Positions 31,350-43,372 of a stretch of DNA of 64,000 nucleotides are shown in pieces; position 1 is the first letter of the stretch, and each line of letters begins with the position of its first letter. The position numbers and the translations under genes were made by a program. Source of the DNA: Calendula officinalis (lineage: Eukaryota > Streptophyta > Magnoliopsida > Asterales > Asteraceae). The notes beneath the pieces are model-generated. The model had not been told where the DNA came from. It did not search any database and was given only the letters and a program-made list of their open reading frames with translations. The DNA lies in the NCBI GenBank assembly GCA_963853835.1, contig OY970832.1, forward strand, positions 1,074,001 to 1,138,000. The letters run 5' to 3'.

Positions 31350-34300
31350 TTATGATTTTATCACCCCGAGTGGAGTTGACTGAATCGATAAAAGATGTGT
31401 GACATCACCAATATGAAGACCATGTTGACCCATAGGAATTCTTCGAATCCCCGATCGATCAACAACACTCAAAAACTTGCAAACATGAATATTTATCGGC
31501 ACCCGAATTCGTGCGCCAGCTGGCACGTTCACTTTAGAAAACGCAACCAACTGCTTATGCGGGCCCCAGTGACCAACGGGTGGGGTCGAGTACACGAGCA
31601 TTGTGTGGGACCCGTCTTTTGAACCCACATTTTTCACATCAACTTGTAGGACAATAGACAGCCCGTTGCATTTTGCGTGTGTGACCCGCACTGCGTTTGT
31701 TGTTGCGGTTGTGTTTTTGTGCCGACCATCTATTGGCACGGTGAAAATTGCGGGCGGGTTGTTGAGTGTGTGGATGAATGTTGAGTAGCTGAACCCGTGC
31801 CCGAATGGGTACACAACCGGGCCCGTGTAGAAACGGTATGTTCGGCCCGGGTAATCACGACCTTGATTTGATCGCATGTCCATTGTTGTCATTGGTACCT
31901 TGGATAGATAATCTTGTTTATACCATGTCATTGGTAGCTTTCCACCTAAAACATACAGTAAAAACTCTTTAAATTAATAAGGTCGGGACTTGAGAAATTT
32001 ATTAATCTAGAGAGTTATTAATTTATCGATGAGAAATCTTTTATAATGGCCCAAATCGGGACTAAATAAATTTATTATTTTAGAGAGTTTATTAATTTAC
32101 CGAGTATTAATTTAAAGAGATGTTACTCTATTTTCTAATTAATATTAATATTGCTTAATATAAAAATAAAAATAAAAATAAAAAACACTATCACTATAAT
32201 GTACCGGGATTATGTGTTCCAAACAACACATCAGCAATGGCAGTACCACCAGCTTGACCCGGGTAACCAACCCAAACAATCGCCCCAATCCGCGGATCAT
32301 TCTCAGCAAAAGACACATCAATCGGCCCGCCCGACATCAACACCAATATAACGGGCCCCTTTGAGGCTTTAGCAACTTTAGATACAAGCTCTTGTTGATA
32401 CCCGGGTAAAAGTAATCCGTCTCTGTCTCTAAACTCCGCCTCAATCGACTGGTCCAAACCCATCACCAAAACCGTCGCATCCGCTTGACGGGCCGCACCA
32501 ATTGCATCACCAAATAGATGAGCGTTTTTGCATTTCACATCCGGGCAACCGGGCTCGTGAATTGTCCTCGTGTATCTCGTGATTCCTTGTAAAGGAGTTG
32601 TGTACCCGCATGCAATACCCGCATAGTTTCCAATCATTGTAACCGTCACGTCTGAATTTGGCCCGATTACCGCAACGGTCCGATGGCGTCTCGGGGATAG
32701 AGGAAGTGACGGACTATGGGGCGGCCCATGGTTTTTGAGGAGAACGATTCCTTGTCTTGCGGCATCGAGGGCGAGTTGTTGGTTAGCCGGGGTACATACG
32801 TCTTTCGGGCCGAGGTTACCGAAGATATGGGTTGATGATTCACCATCAAACATTCCTAATCTCATTTGAACGGTTAGGGTGTTGGTCAATGCACTATCGA
32901 TGTCGTATTCTTTTAGTAGACCTCGGTCAACTGCACCTTGCGTGTGGATCGCTAAAAATGGCCCGCAGTCCAAATCCAAACCGGCTTTTATAGCATCTGC
33001 AGCCGCTTCTTCGGGAGTCGCGGTGTAATGTTGATTGTCGTAAAACACTCCAACCGAATCACAATCCGAAACTATGTACCTTTTTTTGAAAAAAATAAAA
33101 ATTATTTAAGAAAACTATAGAAAATATAAAAAAAAAAATTACAAATTATTGAAAAATTTTATACCAAAATTTTTTAAATCGTACCCGTTGAGTTTCCAAG
33201 CACCACGAATGGTGTCACGAAGAAGTCTAGGGTCAGCACAAGTAGGAATGCCGTTGACTTGATTATAAGAGCACATAACACTTGCAACTTTTCCTTGCAT
33301 AACACATTGTCTAAATGGTACCTCAAATGTATCTACCATTTCTTGCTTGCTCACCTACAATTATTTATTATTCAATTTGTTTTTCATTTTTATTAAAGAA
33401 AACCGTCTTTTTAAATAAAGTTAATATGCGGAAATGATTCGTGTAGTCAATGGTGGACCTAAAAAAAACTGTAGGGTATCATTGATTGCACATTTTTTTT
33501 AGAGTATCACGTACATTACCCAAAAAAATGTACACCTATGGGTTATCACGTATAAAAACTTTATAGGTTTTAAATAATGTATTTTTCTAAGTATTTAGCA
33601 TTTGATTCACACAAAATCCAAGCATGTAACTTTACGGATCATTTTCACTAGCATAGTATTTTGTAAAATAACATTTTTCATAATTTTGTGTGTTGGCTCA
33701 AGAACAAATGTTCACCCACACTAATAAAAAATACATTATCGTTTCAATGCTGTCAGTACACCCCTTCCCAAATCAACAAATATAAAATCCCACGGTTTCG
33801 GGTCTTAATTTTCTTAAAACGGGTAAAAATAGTCTATTAAACCGAAACAAAAACCCCCAACTTTACCTTAGCATTAAAGTGAAATCGATCAGTTCCACTC
33901 CAATTATCAAGATCATAGGCTGTATAGTGCTTGCAACATGCAGCCACTTTCAATCGGTCACCGGGCAGATTGCCCTGTAGTCCCTTAACGTATCGGGCAG
34001 CATATTCACCGGCTACAATCGGGTCTTCACCGGGTGTCTCTTGTCCTCGTCCCCATCTCGGGTCTCTAAATATGTTCACGTTCGGGCTCCAATATGTTAG
34101 CCCGGCTACACCCCCGTTGTACATTGCTCGGGCTTCATCCGACACAACCTACACGTATTTTTAAATATTTAAATGATTTCTTTTAATACAAATAAGAATA
34201 AAAGTATATTACATTATCACCTTTTTTTATTAAAAACATAGCAAATGTGAGAATCCAGCTAGTAAGGAATATGGCAAACACTGTTTTATTACTAGTGTTA

Positions 34301-34932
34301 TTGGTAGTGGAGGAACTAGTTTTTGGCTAAATAAGTAACGCACATTACTTTTTACAAAAAAGCTTACACAAAAAAGTCAAAAAGAATATTTACATAAAAT
34401 GACATAAATACCCTCGGTGCATTCGCCCACCAAATCCAGTACCCGATTAATGACATCACATAACTAATTAATTAACCAAGCTTTTTGATTACATTAATAT
34501 GAGAAATATTAAATTTATATTAAAATAATAAAAAAATCTCACCCGTCCGATTTCTTCCCATAATGTCGTATTAAACGAAGCAGCGGTTGTGATCACTTGC
34601 GGGAACGCAGTGGCGCCGGGAAACTCACCGCCGAATCTTGTTCCCGGACCCACATTAGAAACACCGTGTAAAGCCTCCGACCACCACTCATAATCCGTCA
34701 TCCCCAATCGTGGCACCGCCGTTGCATTGTCAACCAACAACCCAAGTTTCTCTCTTAACGTTAACCGTCCTAGTAAGTCCCTCACTCTAACCGCTACCGG
34801 CAACTTAACGTTACAAAATGGTAACTTTTTCACGACGGCGTTTGTGGGGTCGCATGCAAATGGTCGCCGGGCATTTCCCGCCGGCGAAGAGACGGCCAAC
34901 ATAAACAAGAAAAGTAACAAATGACGGACCAT
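31350..34932 (-). CDS. BXL1: Beta-D-xylosidase / alpha-L-arabinofuranosidase, GH3, BXL1-like, five exons
   Basis: Exons on the minus strand are 34932-34543, 34148-33867, 33354-33185, 33079-32205 and 31945-31350, all with GT-AG borders and a summed length of 2313 bases, giving 770 residues, close to Arabidopsis BXL1. The chosen ATG starts a typical signal peptide (MVRHLLLFLFMLAVSSPAGNA); an in-frame codon at 35031 would bury it. FACDP follows the signal. The GH3 N-terminal barrel has YEWWSEALHGV, RGQETPGEDP, CCKHYTAYD and the VSDCDSV motif whose Asp (about 286) is the expected nucleophile. The GH3 C-terminal domain has NLGP.DVCTP, LSPRRHRTVAVIGPN and VLMSGGPIDV. A fibronectin-III-like tail with YPFGHGFSYSTF ends the protein. 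Known relatives are secreted to the wall and trim xylan and arabinan side chains. All elements of a working gene are present. Confidence 0.95.
33379..33866 (-). other. Long intron 2 of the beta-xylosidase gene
   Basis: AT-rich intron sequence within the larger intron spanning 33355-33866. No open frame or recognisable element was found. Confidence 0.6.
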
Positions 34933-35030
34933 TTTTGTGAAACAATGTAACTTTCCCCGGTGATTTACAAAGGGGAAAGTTGGGTTTATAAAACTAAAGT
35001 TGTGTTTGGATTTGAGTACGAGTATGGGCA

Positions 35031-35043
35031 CATATATATATAG
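35031..35043 (-). promoter_or_regulatory. Likely TATA box of the beta-xylosidase gene
   Basis: TATATATATATG on the minus strand lies about 100 bases upstream of the chosen ATG, leaving a leader of about 70 bases. A second candidate, TTTATAAA at 34984-34991, is only about 55 bases from the ATG and would give a very short leader. Confidence 0.5.
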
Positions 35044-35099
35044 GTGTGATGCAAGAGAATTGTGTTGATGATTTGATGTGAAATCCTTTAGTCAGTAAT

Positions 35100-37250
35100 T
35101 GTAAAAAAGAAAGAAAAATAATTGCTTTTGGTGCAAGTTGTGTTCAATAATTTATATCAAGATAATAAGTCATGCATTTTTGTGGAGATTTTTATTTTCT
35201 ATATTTTTCTCTTAAAAGGGAAGAGTTTTTGTTGGATTAAGCAACTTATTAAGCTATTAATCAAATTGTTTAGTACGTTCATGTCAAATACGAATATAAT
35301 GGTCAATAAAAAGTAGTTTTTTTTCTCTAATGTAATGGAATTGAGCATTTCTAAAAGAATATGATTCTTTTCCATTTGCCAATTTTCATTTAACAAGAAG
35401 AGATGTTTAAATAAACTTAATGAAACATTGGCTTTTTAAATACAACCACAAAAGGGATATTCAATTCTGCTTTCAGAAATACCTTTAGTGCGTATGTAAC
35501 AATGTGAAAATATATTTGTAACACAACAATTTAGCAACCACAAACAAAGTCATAACTCAAATCAAGTGATAAAATTAATTGCAATAGCACAAAAAGAACC
35601 GGCCTAATTAAATCGAGGTTTTAAAAAAGGGATAAAAGTAGGAACCAACCACTTAACATTTACTTAAACTAAAGAAGATCAAGGCAACAACAAAATTCAA
35701 AGCAACTATCATCTAAAAACGAGTTAATTTCTGAAATAAATGCACCAAAAAGAATATTGATCAAAGTCAAATATAACCATGTTACATTTACTTTATTGAA
35801 CACCCAATGTGATCAAGTTTTCAAATAAATGTATTTAGTAATGAGAATAGTAGCATTATTAATGGATCATGTTATGACTAAGAAAATTGGACCGAGAATC
35901 AGCTGGAACAGTTGAATAGGATCGAACCTGATTAAATCAAACCGAATAGAGTTATACCAGTTTTTCAATTTAATGCAAAATGAGTGCTCGGTCCGGTCCA
36001 AAACCAAATGAATCGAAAAACCCTGGTTTTCGGTTCGATACTCGTCGAAACCATTTTCTCTATTCTCTGTTTGATTTGATTCTGAAGTGATTCAATTAGG
36101 TTATTGAACATGCACACACCTACATCAAATTTAAAACGTCTTCTTAGACTCTTGATTTTACACATGTTTTATAGTATGTTGATGAAGTTTGTTTTAATTT
36201 CGGATCTATATTAAACGTCTATTTTTATTCTTATATATCTTGATTTTTAGACATTGAGATATGATTTTAGCCCGATAATAATAAAATATAGGAGTCTCTC
36301 AGATAGAAACAAAAAGAAGAAATCCTCAAATCGGCTTCGAGTTTCATATTTTTCACATACATAGATAGTGAAAGTGAAAGGAAACGTTATGCGTACAATG
36401 AATATGATGGTGGATGACACGTGGCGATGTGTGATTTGTTTTTGAAAGAGGTCGACTGGGCCCCAAGTTATTCCATAAACAAAGGAGTACGGGGAGCAGG
36501 TTGTCAAGTTGTATGAATAAGAGGATAAGGTTATCTTGTTTTATTTAATTTTTACAAAATCCAGAGAGGAGGTAAAAATCCAGTGTGACAGGTTAATGGT
36601 AGGTCCTCAGAATACCGTAGGGCAAATAGAGGCAGCAAAGGGCGGCTCAAGTGTATGTTTTATTTTTATTATTATTAAAACATTAAAATAATAATCCATT
36701 CAGCAGAGACAAAGTATGAAGGAAATGAAATGTAGATAATCATACTTTTACCGTGAAGTTAAATGGAAGAAAGTGAAATTTATATAATCATACTTCTACC
36801 TGGAATTTAAATGTGACGGGTTAATGGTAGGTCCTTAGATGATCCATAGGGTGATAAAAATCAAGTATAATCACTAATTCACTCTTCTTATCCAAATACT
36901 ATATCTAAATTGTTGCTATTAGAAAACTCAACAATAATAAGATAATTTAGTTCGAAATGCAACCTAAACACCTCCTAAGTCTGTCTTTAGAAAGAAAATA
37001 AAATCTCTTCTCGTCAAAGAAGGATTTCTTTCATATACGAGTGAAAAGGGTTATGAAATTAATGATGTATAGTGTTAAATTCACGAGTAAAGTTGAAGCG
37101 ATTACATGAATTTTAGTATATCTTAACTTATTAAAAGAATTTATTTTCCAACGAAGATTTGTATTGGAAAAGGGTGTTTTGGAGTTTTGAGGAAACAAGA
37201 AAAATATATGTTACGCAAAGGAGAAGGCTTGACTTGGAAGAGATGTTGGT
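35100..37250. other. Upstream intergenic region of the beta-xylosidase gene
   Basis: No gene recognised. Around 35880-36060 are GGACCGAG, CCGAACC and CGGTTC motifs like the interior of the hAT MITE at 15919, so an old relative may lie here. At 36590-36630 and 36805-36850 the phrase GGTTAATGGTAGGTCCT is repeated, marking an imperfect local duplication. Confidence 0.4.
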
Positions 37251-37256
37251 TGTATC

Positions 37257-37423
37257 TAATAACGTATCATCTAAAGGATTGACATAATCTTTTAGTTAGT
37301 TAAGTGTATTATTCAAATGTATAGTATATCTCCTTACCATGATTATAGGATCTTGTACTTGTATATATATATCAATAATAATACACAATCACCATCAAGG
37401 GTGATCATTCTAAAACCCTAATA
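37257..37423 (+). repeat. Copia 5' LTR (non-TG/CA ends)
   Basis: 167 bp. It contains GTATATATATATCAATAATA, a TATA-like promoter motif, about 45 bases before its end. Confidence 0.93.
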
Positions 37424-37734
37424 TGGTATCAGCCTAAACCCTGGCCACCTATCATCAAAACAATCGAACCTTTGCTTCGATTTTTCTTTCTTTCACACCT
37501 GCAACCTTTTGTTGACTTTTCCTCACCTACCTTGCTTCAAGCTTTTGTTTCGATTATTATACTACTATTTTATGGTTTGCTAGATTCAACAACCTGCTAC
37601 GATTATTGCATTTATATTTGCAAACCTTGATCTTTAAATCTTTGTCACGAAAGATCACTAATATTTTATCGCAACTTTGCTTCCAGCTGATTCAACCTTC
37701 TGTTGAATTTTTTTATTTCTTCTAAATTGGCGAC

Positions 37735-40700
37735 ATGGCTACCTCTGAAGCTGTTGATTCGCCTCTCCCTCTCGCAACTGTTTTACACATGCTCACAGTT
37801 AAGCTATCATCCACAAACTACCTTATATGGAAGAATCAATTGCTCCCTCTTTTAGCCTATCAACAATTAACCGGGTATGTTGATGGTTCCATCCCGGCTC
37901 CGCCTGCTACTCTGGTCACTGATGATGGTTCGGCTGCAAATCCCGCATACACTAAGTGGTTTGCAGCGGATCAGCGAGCCTTACTCCTTATTCAAGCCTC
38001 TCTTTCCGAAGAGGCTATGGCCGAAACACTTGGGTACACTACTTCTAATGAAGTATGGCGTGCTCTTGCTGACGCTTACAGTCATGATTCGGTGGAACGA
38101 ATGCACACTCTCCGGGATTCTCTTCGTCAGCTACAAAAAGGAGTGTCTACTGTTTCGGAGTATGGACGTAAATTCAAGGCGATATGTGACCAACTTAATG
38201 CAATTGGTCAACCCCTTGATGAAACCGACAAGACTCATTGGTTCTTGTGTGGCCTTGGATCGTCCTTTGAAACATTCTCTACAACCCAACGCCTCATCAA
38301 GCCGCGTCCCAAGTTTCGGGATCTTGTATCACAAGCCGAAAGTCATGAGCTATTCCTTGCTTCTATTGCCGGAAATTCTGCGCCACCTCAAGCTGCTTTT
38401 CAATCTTCCACGTATTCAAATCGTGGTCGTGGCTCTAATCGTGGCGGACGCGGTGGTTATTCTAAGGGCCGTGGTCGTGGCCGTCGACCACCACATTGTC
38501 AACTTTGCCGGAAGGATGGGCATTATGCAAACTCATGCCCTGAATTACAGTCCTTTGCTCGAGGTCCACAAAATATTGATGCAAACCTTGCCCGTGCGTT
38601 TCACTCTCAGTGTAATACCAATGATTACTCTCCAGATTGGTGTGTTGATACAGGTGCCTCTTCTCATATGACACCATCTTTATCCGCCATGGACTCGGCC
38701 ACCGCATATTCTGGTAATGACTCGGTTATATTTGGTAATGGTAATACATCAAAAATCACACACATTGGTAAATCTTATTTATTACCCCATATTGCTTTAC
38801 AAGATGTTCTTGTGGTTCCTCACTTAACAAAGAACCTTCTTTCTGTCAGCAAACTTACCTCCGATAATCCTGTTGATTTTTTGTTTTCTGACAAATTGTT
38901 TACTATTCAGAATCGGGCCACAAGGGTTCCACTAGCAAAGGGGCGACGTAAGGATGGACTCTATATACTCGAGCGTGGTCAACATGCATTTTTATCGAAA
39001 CTTACATCATCTAGATTAAAAGCTTCTTATGATTTATGGCATAACCGTTTAGGACATGTTTGTTTTGATACAATTTCATTACTTAATAAATTGGGTTGTT
39101 TATCTGTTACTTCTGTTTTACCAACTCCCAAACTTTGTACTTCATGTCAATTGTCTAAAAGCAAACGGTTACCCTTTAACCTTAATACTAAACGTGCTCA
39201 ACATGTTCTAGATCTTATACATTGTGATTTATGGGGTCCATCACCGATTACATCTACGGATGGTTATCGGTATTATGTGATTTTTGTTGACGATTTCTCC
39301 AGGTTTACGTGGTTCTATCCTCTTAAGGCGAAATCGGATTTTTTTGCGGTATTTACATCATTTATTAATCTTGTGCAAACTCAATTTTCGTGCAAGGTTA
39401 AGAATTTTCAATCTGATGGCGGTACGGAATTTGTAAATGATCGTGTTCGGAGTTTACTCTCCAATAATGGTACTCACCATCGATTGTCATGTCCTTATAC
39501 ACCGCAGCAAAATGCACGTGCTGAACGTAAACATCGACACATTACCGAGACGGGTCTAGCCATGATGTTCAACGCAAACGTCCCGGTGAATTTATGGACT
39601 TATGCATTTAGTTCCGCAACCTTTATTATTAACCGATTACCGACAAAGTTATTAGAAGACAAGTCTCCTTACGAGCTCTTATTTTCTTCCGTGCCAAATT
39701 ATGGAAATTTTCGGGTCTTCGGTAGTTGCGTGTACCCGTATCTTCGGGACTATGCCTCTAACAAACTCTCTCCCCGAAGCAAAGCTTGTGTATTTATCGG
39801 TTATAGTTCTCAATATAAAGGTTACCGATGTTTGGATGTATCTACGGGGCGCATCTATACTACTTGTCATGCCCAATTCGATGAAACATTTTTCCCTTTT
39901 GCAGGAAATTCATCCGCTACACCTACATCCACCATGTTTATTTCCACCTACTGTGATGGCTCATCACTTACTACCAACTCGGAGCACTCGGTCACCTCTG
40001 TTCCTATAGCAGTACCTTCATCTGCTACACCATGCGACTTATGCTCTCCACCAACAGCTCAAACACAGCCGCAACCTGCTGTTCAGATTCCAGTCGCACC
40101 GCCTGCAGCCGCTACTGGCCTAACGCAGCCTGCAGCCGCTGCAGCCCCACCGCAGCCTGCAGCCGCTGCCAACCCGCAGCCTGCTCCGGCTCCACCACCC
40201 TCTCATCCGATGACAACTAGATCAAAAAATGGCATCACCAAACCGCGCCACATTGCTGATCTCTCTTATTTGTCATCTTCGAGTCTTCATCAAGCCTTAT
40301 TTGCTGCCAAGGAACCCCGTGGTTATAAATCCGCAGCAAAAGACCCGAAATGGTTTGCAGCCATGCGTGATGAAATGCATGCCCTGAAGGTGAATGCCAC
40401 ATGGGAACTTGTCCCTCGTCCTTCTCATGCAAATGTGGTTGGTTCTAAATGGGTATTTCGGACAAAATTTCATTCGGACGGTTCTATTGATCGGTTTAAA
40501 GCACGATTAGTGGCTCAAGGATTTACTCAAGTACCGGGGCTTGATTATTCAGCTACCTTTAGCCCGGTTGTTAAAGCTTCAACCGTCCGCATCGTCCTAT
40601 CCTTGGCGGTTTTACATAAATGGCCACTTCACCAACTTGATGTGAAAAATGCCTTTTTAAATGGAAATCTCACCGACACGGTTTTTATGGAACAACCACC

Positions 40701-41883
40701 GGGATTTGTTGACTCAAAACTCCCGAATCATGTTTGTCGTCTCAAAAAGGCTCTCTATGGTTTAAAGCAAGCTCCACGGGCATGGTTTCAACGCTTAAGT
40801 GCCTTTCTCGTTAGTATCGGGTTTTCATGTAGCCGGGCCGACACATCTTTATTTGTCTTCAAACGAGACAAGTGTGTCATGTATCTTTTAGTCTATGTTG
40901 ATGACATTATCCTAACCGGAAACGATGCTCCGATGATTCGTAACTTCATCAAAAGATTAAATCAAGAGTTTTCTATAACGGATCTTGGGCGCTTGAACTA
41001 CTTCCTCGGTCTTGAGGTAACATATCACAACTCCGGTATTTTTTTAAATCAATCCAAGTATGCTAATGATATACTTGCTCGAGCTCATCTTCTTGAAGCC
41101 AAACCCGTTGCTACTCCTCTTTCCACCAACACATATTTTACGTCTCAAGGATCTCCGTTCAAAGATCCCACACTTTATCGGTCACTTGTTGGTGCATTAC
41201 AATACCTTACAATTACTAGACCAGACTTGTCTTATGCGGTTAATCAGGTCAGTCAATTTCTTCATGCTCCTATGGAAGAACATTTTCAAGCCGTGAAACG
41301 CATTCTTCGTTATGTCAAAGGTACAATGACCTATGGTCTTACCTTTCTTCATGCACCGACTCCGCATATTATTGGCTATTCAGACGCGGATTGGGCTAGG
41401 TGCATTGAGACTCGACGGTCTACATATGGGTATTCTATCTTTCTTGGTGGAAATTTGGTTTCGTGGAGTGCCAAAAAGCAACCAACTGTTTCTCGGTCAA
41501 GTTGCGAATCCGAGTACCGGGCATTAGCAAATACTGCAGCGGAGGTGATCTGGATCACGCATCTCCTTCGGGAATTACTGATTTTGCCGTCTTCTCGTCC
41601 CACTATTCTTTGTGACAACAAAAGTGCTTTGTTCTTGAGCCAAAATCCCGTAGCACATAAACGAGCCAAGCACATCGATATTGATTATCATTTCGTACGA
41701 GAACTTGTTCAATCTGGAAAACTTCTTACAAAGTTTGTATCAACTCATTTGCAACTTGCTGATATCTTTACAAAGAGCTTACCGAGGCCTCTCTTTGAAT
41801 CATTCCGATCCAAGCTTCGTGTAGGTCCACCCCCACTTGGCTTGCGGGAGGGTAATAACGTATCATCTAAAGGATTGACATAA
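37735..41883 (+). CDS. Copia gag-pol polyprotein, intact
   Basis: 1382 residues. Order: gag with the copia-type N-terminal LSSTNYLIWKNQLLPLL and the UBN2-like region; a Gly/Arg-rich stretch; one CCHC knuckle (about 255-268); aspartic protease DTGASSHM (Asp about 305); GAG-pre-integrase HxxxH-CxxC (LWHNRLGH about 433, CTSCQLSK about 465); integrase DD35E with Asp 498, Asp 561 and Glu 597; an Ala/Pro/Gln-rich linker; Copia-type reverse transcriptase with NAFLNG and YVDD (about 1054-1057); and RNase H with YSDADWA (about 1215) and the CESEYRAL motif. Integrase before reverse transcriptase is diagnostic for Copia. The last ten codons run into the 3' LTR, so the LTR supplies the stop codon. No disabling change was seen. 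Confidence 0.96.
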   Translation: MATSEAVDSPLPLATVLHMLTVKLSSTNYLIWKNQLLPLLAYQQLTGYVDGSIPAPPATLVTDDGSAANPAYTKWFAADQRALLLIQASLSEEAMAETLGYTTSNEVWRALADAYSHDSVERMHTLRDSLRQLQKGVSTVSEYGRKFKAICDQLNAIGQPLDETDKTHWFLCGLGSSFETFSTTQRLIKPRPKFRDLVSQAESHELFLASIAGNSAPPQAAFQSSTYSNRGRGSNRGGRGGYSKGRGRGRRPPHCQLCRKDGHYANSCPELQSFARGPQNIDANLARAFHSQCNTNDYSPDWCVDTGASSHMTPSLSAMDSATAYSGNDSVIFGNGNTSKITHIGKSYLLPHIALQDVLVVPHLTKNLLSVSKLTSDNPVDFLFSDKLFTIQNRATRVPLAKGRRKDGLYILERGQHAFLSKLTSSRLKASYDLWHNRLGHVCFDTISLLNKLGCLSVTSVLPTPKLCTSCQLSKSKRLPFNLNTKRAQHVLDLIHCDLWGPSPITSTDGYRYYVIFVDDFSRFTWFYPLKAKSDFFAVFTSFINLVQTQFSCKVKNFQSDGGTEFVNDRVRSLLSNNGTHHRLSCPYTPQQNARAERKHRHITETGLAMMFNANVPVNLWTYAFSSATFIINRLPTKLLEDKSPYELLFSSVPNYGNFRVFGSCVYPYLRDYASNKLSPRSKACVFIGYSSQYKGYRCLDVSTGRIYTTCHAQFDETFFPFAGNSSATPTSTMFISTYCDGSSLTTNSEHSVTSVPIAVPSSATPCDLCSPPTAQTQPQPAVQIPVAPPAAATGLTQPAAAAAPPQPAAAANPQPAPAPPPSHPMTTRSKNGITKPRHIADLSYLSSSSLHQALFAAKEPRGYKSAAKDPKWFAAMRDEMHALKVNATWELVPRPSHANVVGSKWVFRTKFHSDGSIDRFKARLVAQGFTQVPGLDYSATFSPVVKASTVRIVLSLAVLHKWPLHQLDVKNAFLNGNLTDTVFMEQPPGFVDSKLPNHVCRLKKALYGLKQAPRAWFQRLSAFLVSIGFSCSRADTSLFVFKRDKCVMYLLVYVDDIILTGNDAPMIRNFIKRLNQEFSITDLGRLNYFLGLEVTYHNSGIFLNQSKYANDILARAHLLEAKPVATPLSTNTYFTSQGSPFKDPTLYRSLVGALQYLTITRPDLSYAVNQVSQFLHAPMEEHFQAVKRILRYVKGTMTYGLTFLHAPTPHIIGYSDADWARCIETRRSTYGYSIFLGGNLVSWSAKKQPTVSRSSCESEYRALANTAAEVIWITHLLRELLILPSSRPTILCDNKSALFLSQNPVAHKRAKHIDIDYHFVRELVQSGKLLTKFVSTHLQLADIFTKSLPRPLFESFRSKLRVGPPPLGLREGNNVSSKGLT

Positions 41884-42019
41884 TCTTTTAGTTAGTTAAG
41901 TGTATTATTCAAATGTATAGTATATCTCCTTACCATGATTATAGGATCTTGTACTTGTATATATATATCAATAATAATACACAATCACCATCAAGGGTGA
42001 TCATTCTAAAACCCTAATA
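41853..42019 (+). repeat. Copia 3' LTR
   Basis: Identical to the 5' LTR on reading. It overlaps the end of the polyprotein frame. Confidence 0.93.
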
Positions 42020-42024
42020 GTATC

Positions 42025-43049
42025 CTTAATTATGTCACCAACTACATTCACTTCACTACACTTCGTTTGCTTCTCAACCAATCAATCCAAACATTCTAAT
42101 TTCTTATATATCCATGTTTTATAAAAACAATAACATTTAATCCCATTAAAACGAGGGTATATAGGAGGTGTGATGTAAACAGTCATATATTCAAACATCT
42201 ATTTAGAAGTAGAGAGACTACTTCATGAATTTATCAATCGAGGTTAATTTCTAAGACTATGAATGTAATAATGTATTTTAGCATAGGTTTTGTTAAAAAT
42301 GGGTACAAAATATAACAAAAAAGGCAATGAAAATAGGTTTCAAAATATTTTTCATATATCCTAAACATGATTAACATGAACTACCCACTTGCTTTGCTTA
42401 TTCATAGCAAACATCATGACCCTTTTTTATCAACTTGCCACATGATCGAGTAAGTACCAAACACATCTAATTAATGATGCCCCAAGCAGCTTACGAGATC
42501 CAACATATCATATCTCATTATCATAGCCTATAACAATTCCACTTGATTACATCGTATCAAACACTATCACATTAACAAAATTGACATGATTTTAAACAAT
42601 ATAAAATTTGAATTTATTTTTTAGGAAACGTATGGTAATTTTTAGACAATGGATTAAGCATGATTAAGCATTTAAGTAGTATATTTTTAGCCACTTATTT
42701 TGTCCTTCAAGTGAAATTTGTAACTTTTTACAATCAAGATTGCATATTTCTTTGATTATTCTTTCATAACATATATATTAATGTTTTTTGAACTTTCTTA
42801 TTTTCTTATTTATCATCATTTTAAAGCGTATTCTCATTTTCATCGGACTTTCGTGCAGTGGTCAAATTTATGCTCGTGATTTACACAACTTAACTATTAA
42901 CTTAACCATTTTCTAATAAGTCATCTCGCAAGAAAAACGTACAACTATAACCTGATAAAGCTTTTATCTTATCTGCCTTTGTAAGTTTCGATCCATATCT
43001 ATTTTGAGATTTTACATGAATACTTTACAAGTTTCCATAAAAATATAAA
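42025..43049. other. Intergenic, no gene recognised
   Basis: AT-rich DNA without open frames resembling known families. Confidence 0.4.
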
Positions 43050-43057
43050 TTACTATC

Positions 43058-43130
43058 CAGATATGTCTTTGAGTAGGTGCAGGAGGTGCAGCCGCATAGG
43101 GCTCATATTTTTTAGACGGCCTAAATATAA

Positions 43131-43208
<78 letters not shown>

Positions 43209-43364
43209 TATAGTAGTATATGTAATCTTAAAATTTTTAAGCCAGTTTTATGATTTAATAGAAAAAAAATTAAAATTTTCAATTTTTTTTATATAAATAT
43301 TGTATTTAGAGGGCCCATTTTCGTATATTCATACATGGCACTCAAACTTTCAGAGACGCCCCTG
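43058..43364. mobile_element. hAT-type MITE with an AT microsatellite inside
   Basis: The right end is the complement of CAGGGGCGTCTCTGAAAG and the left end is the degenerate CAGATATGTCTTTGAG. Flanking 8-mers TTACTATC (43050-43057) and TTATTATC (43365-43372) match at seven positions. TGCAGGAGGTGCAGCCGCAT near the left end is typical of this plant family. The centre is an AT repeat. Confidence 0.8.
43137..43206. repeat. (AT)n microsatellite, about 70 bp
   Basis: An uninterrupted run of AT dinucleotides within the hAT MITE. Its true length is often uncertain in assemblies. Confidence 0.95.
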
Positions 43365-43372
43365 TTATTATC

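Larger units (their letters stand above)
37257..42019 (+). mobile_element. Complete Ty1/Copia retrotransposon, 4763 bp
   Basis: Two 167-bp LTRs (37257-37423 and 41853-42019) are identical over their whole length on reading. GTATC is duplicated on both sides (37252-37256 and 42020-42024). The primer site TGGTATCAGCCT begins directly after the 5' LTR and a purine tract TTGCGGGAGGG precedes the 3' LTR. One uninterrupted polyprotein fills the interior. The LTRs begin TAATAACG and end CCCTAATA, so they lack the usual TG and CA. Everything points to a very recent and possibly still mobile insertion. Confidence 0.96.

Noticed and set aside
35031..35031. Upstream in-frame start for the beta-xylosidase
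   Set aside because: It would place 33 residues before a clear signal peptide and lies at the TATA-like sequence.
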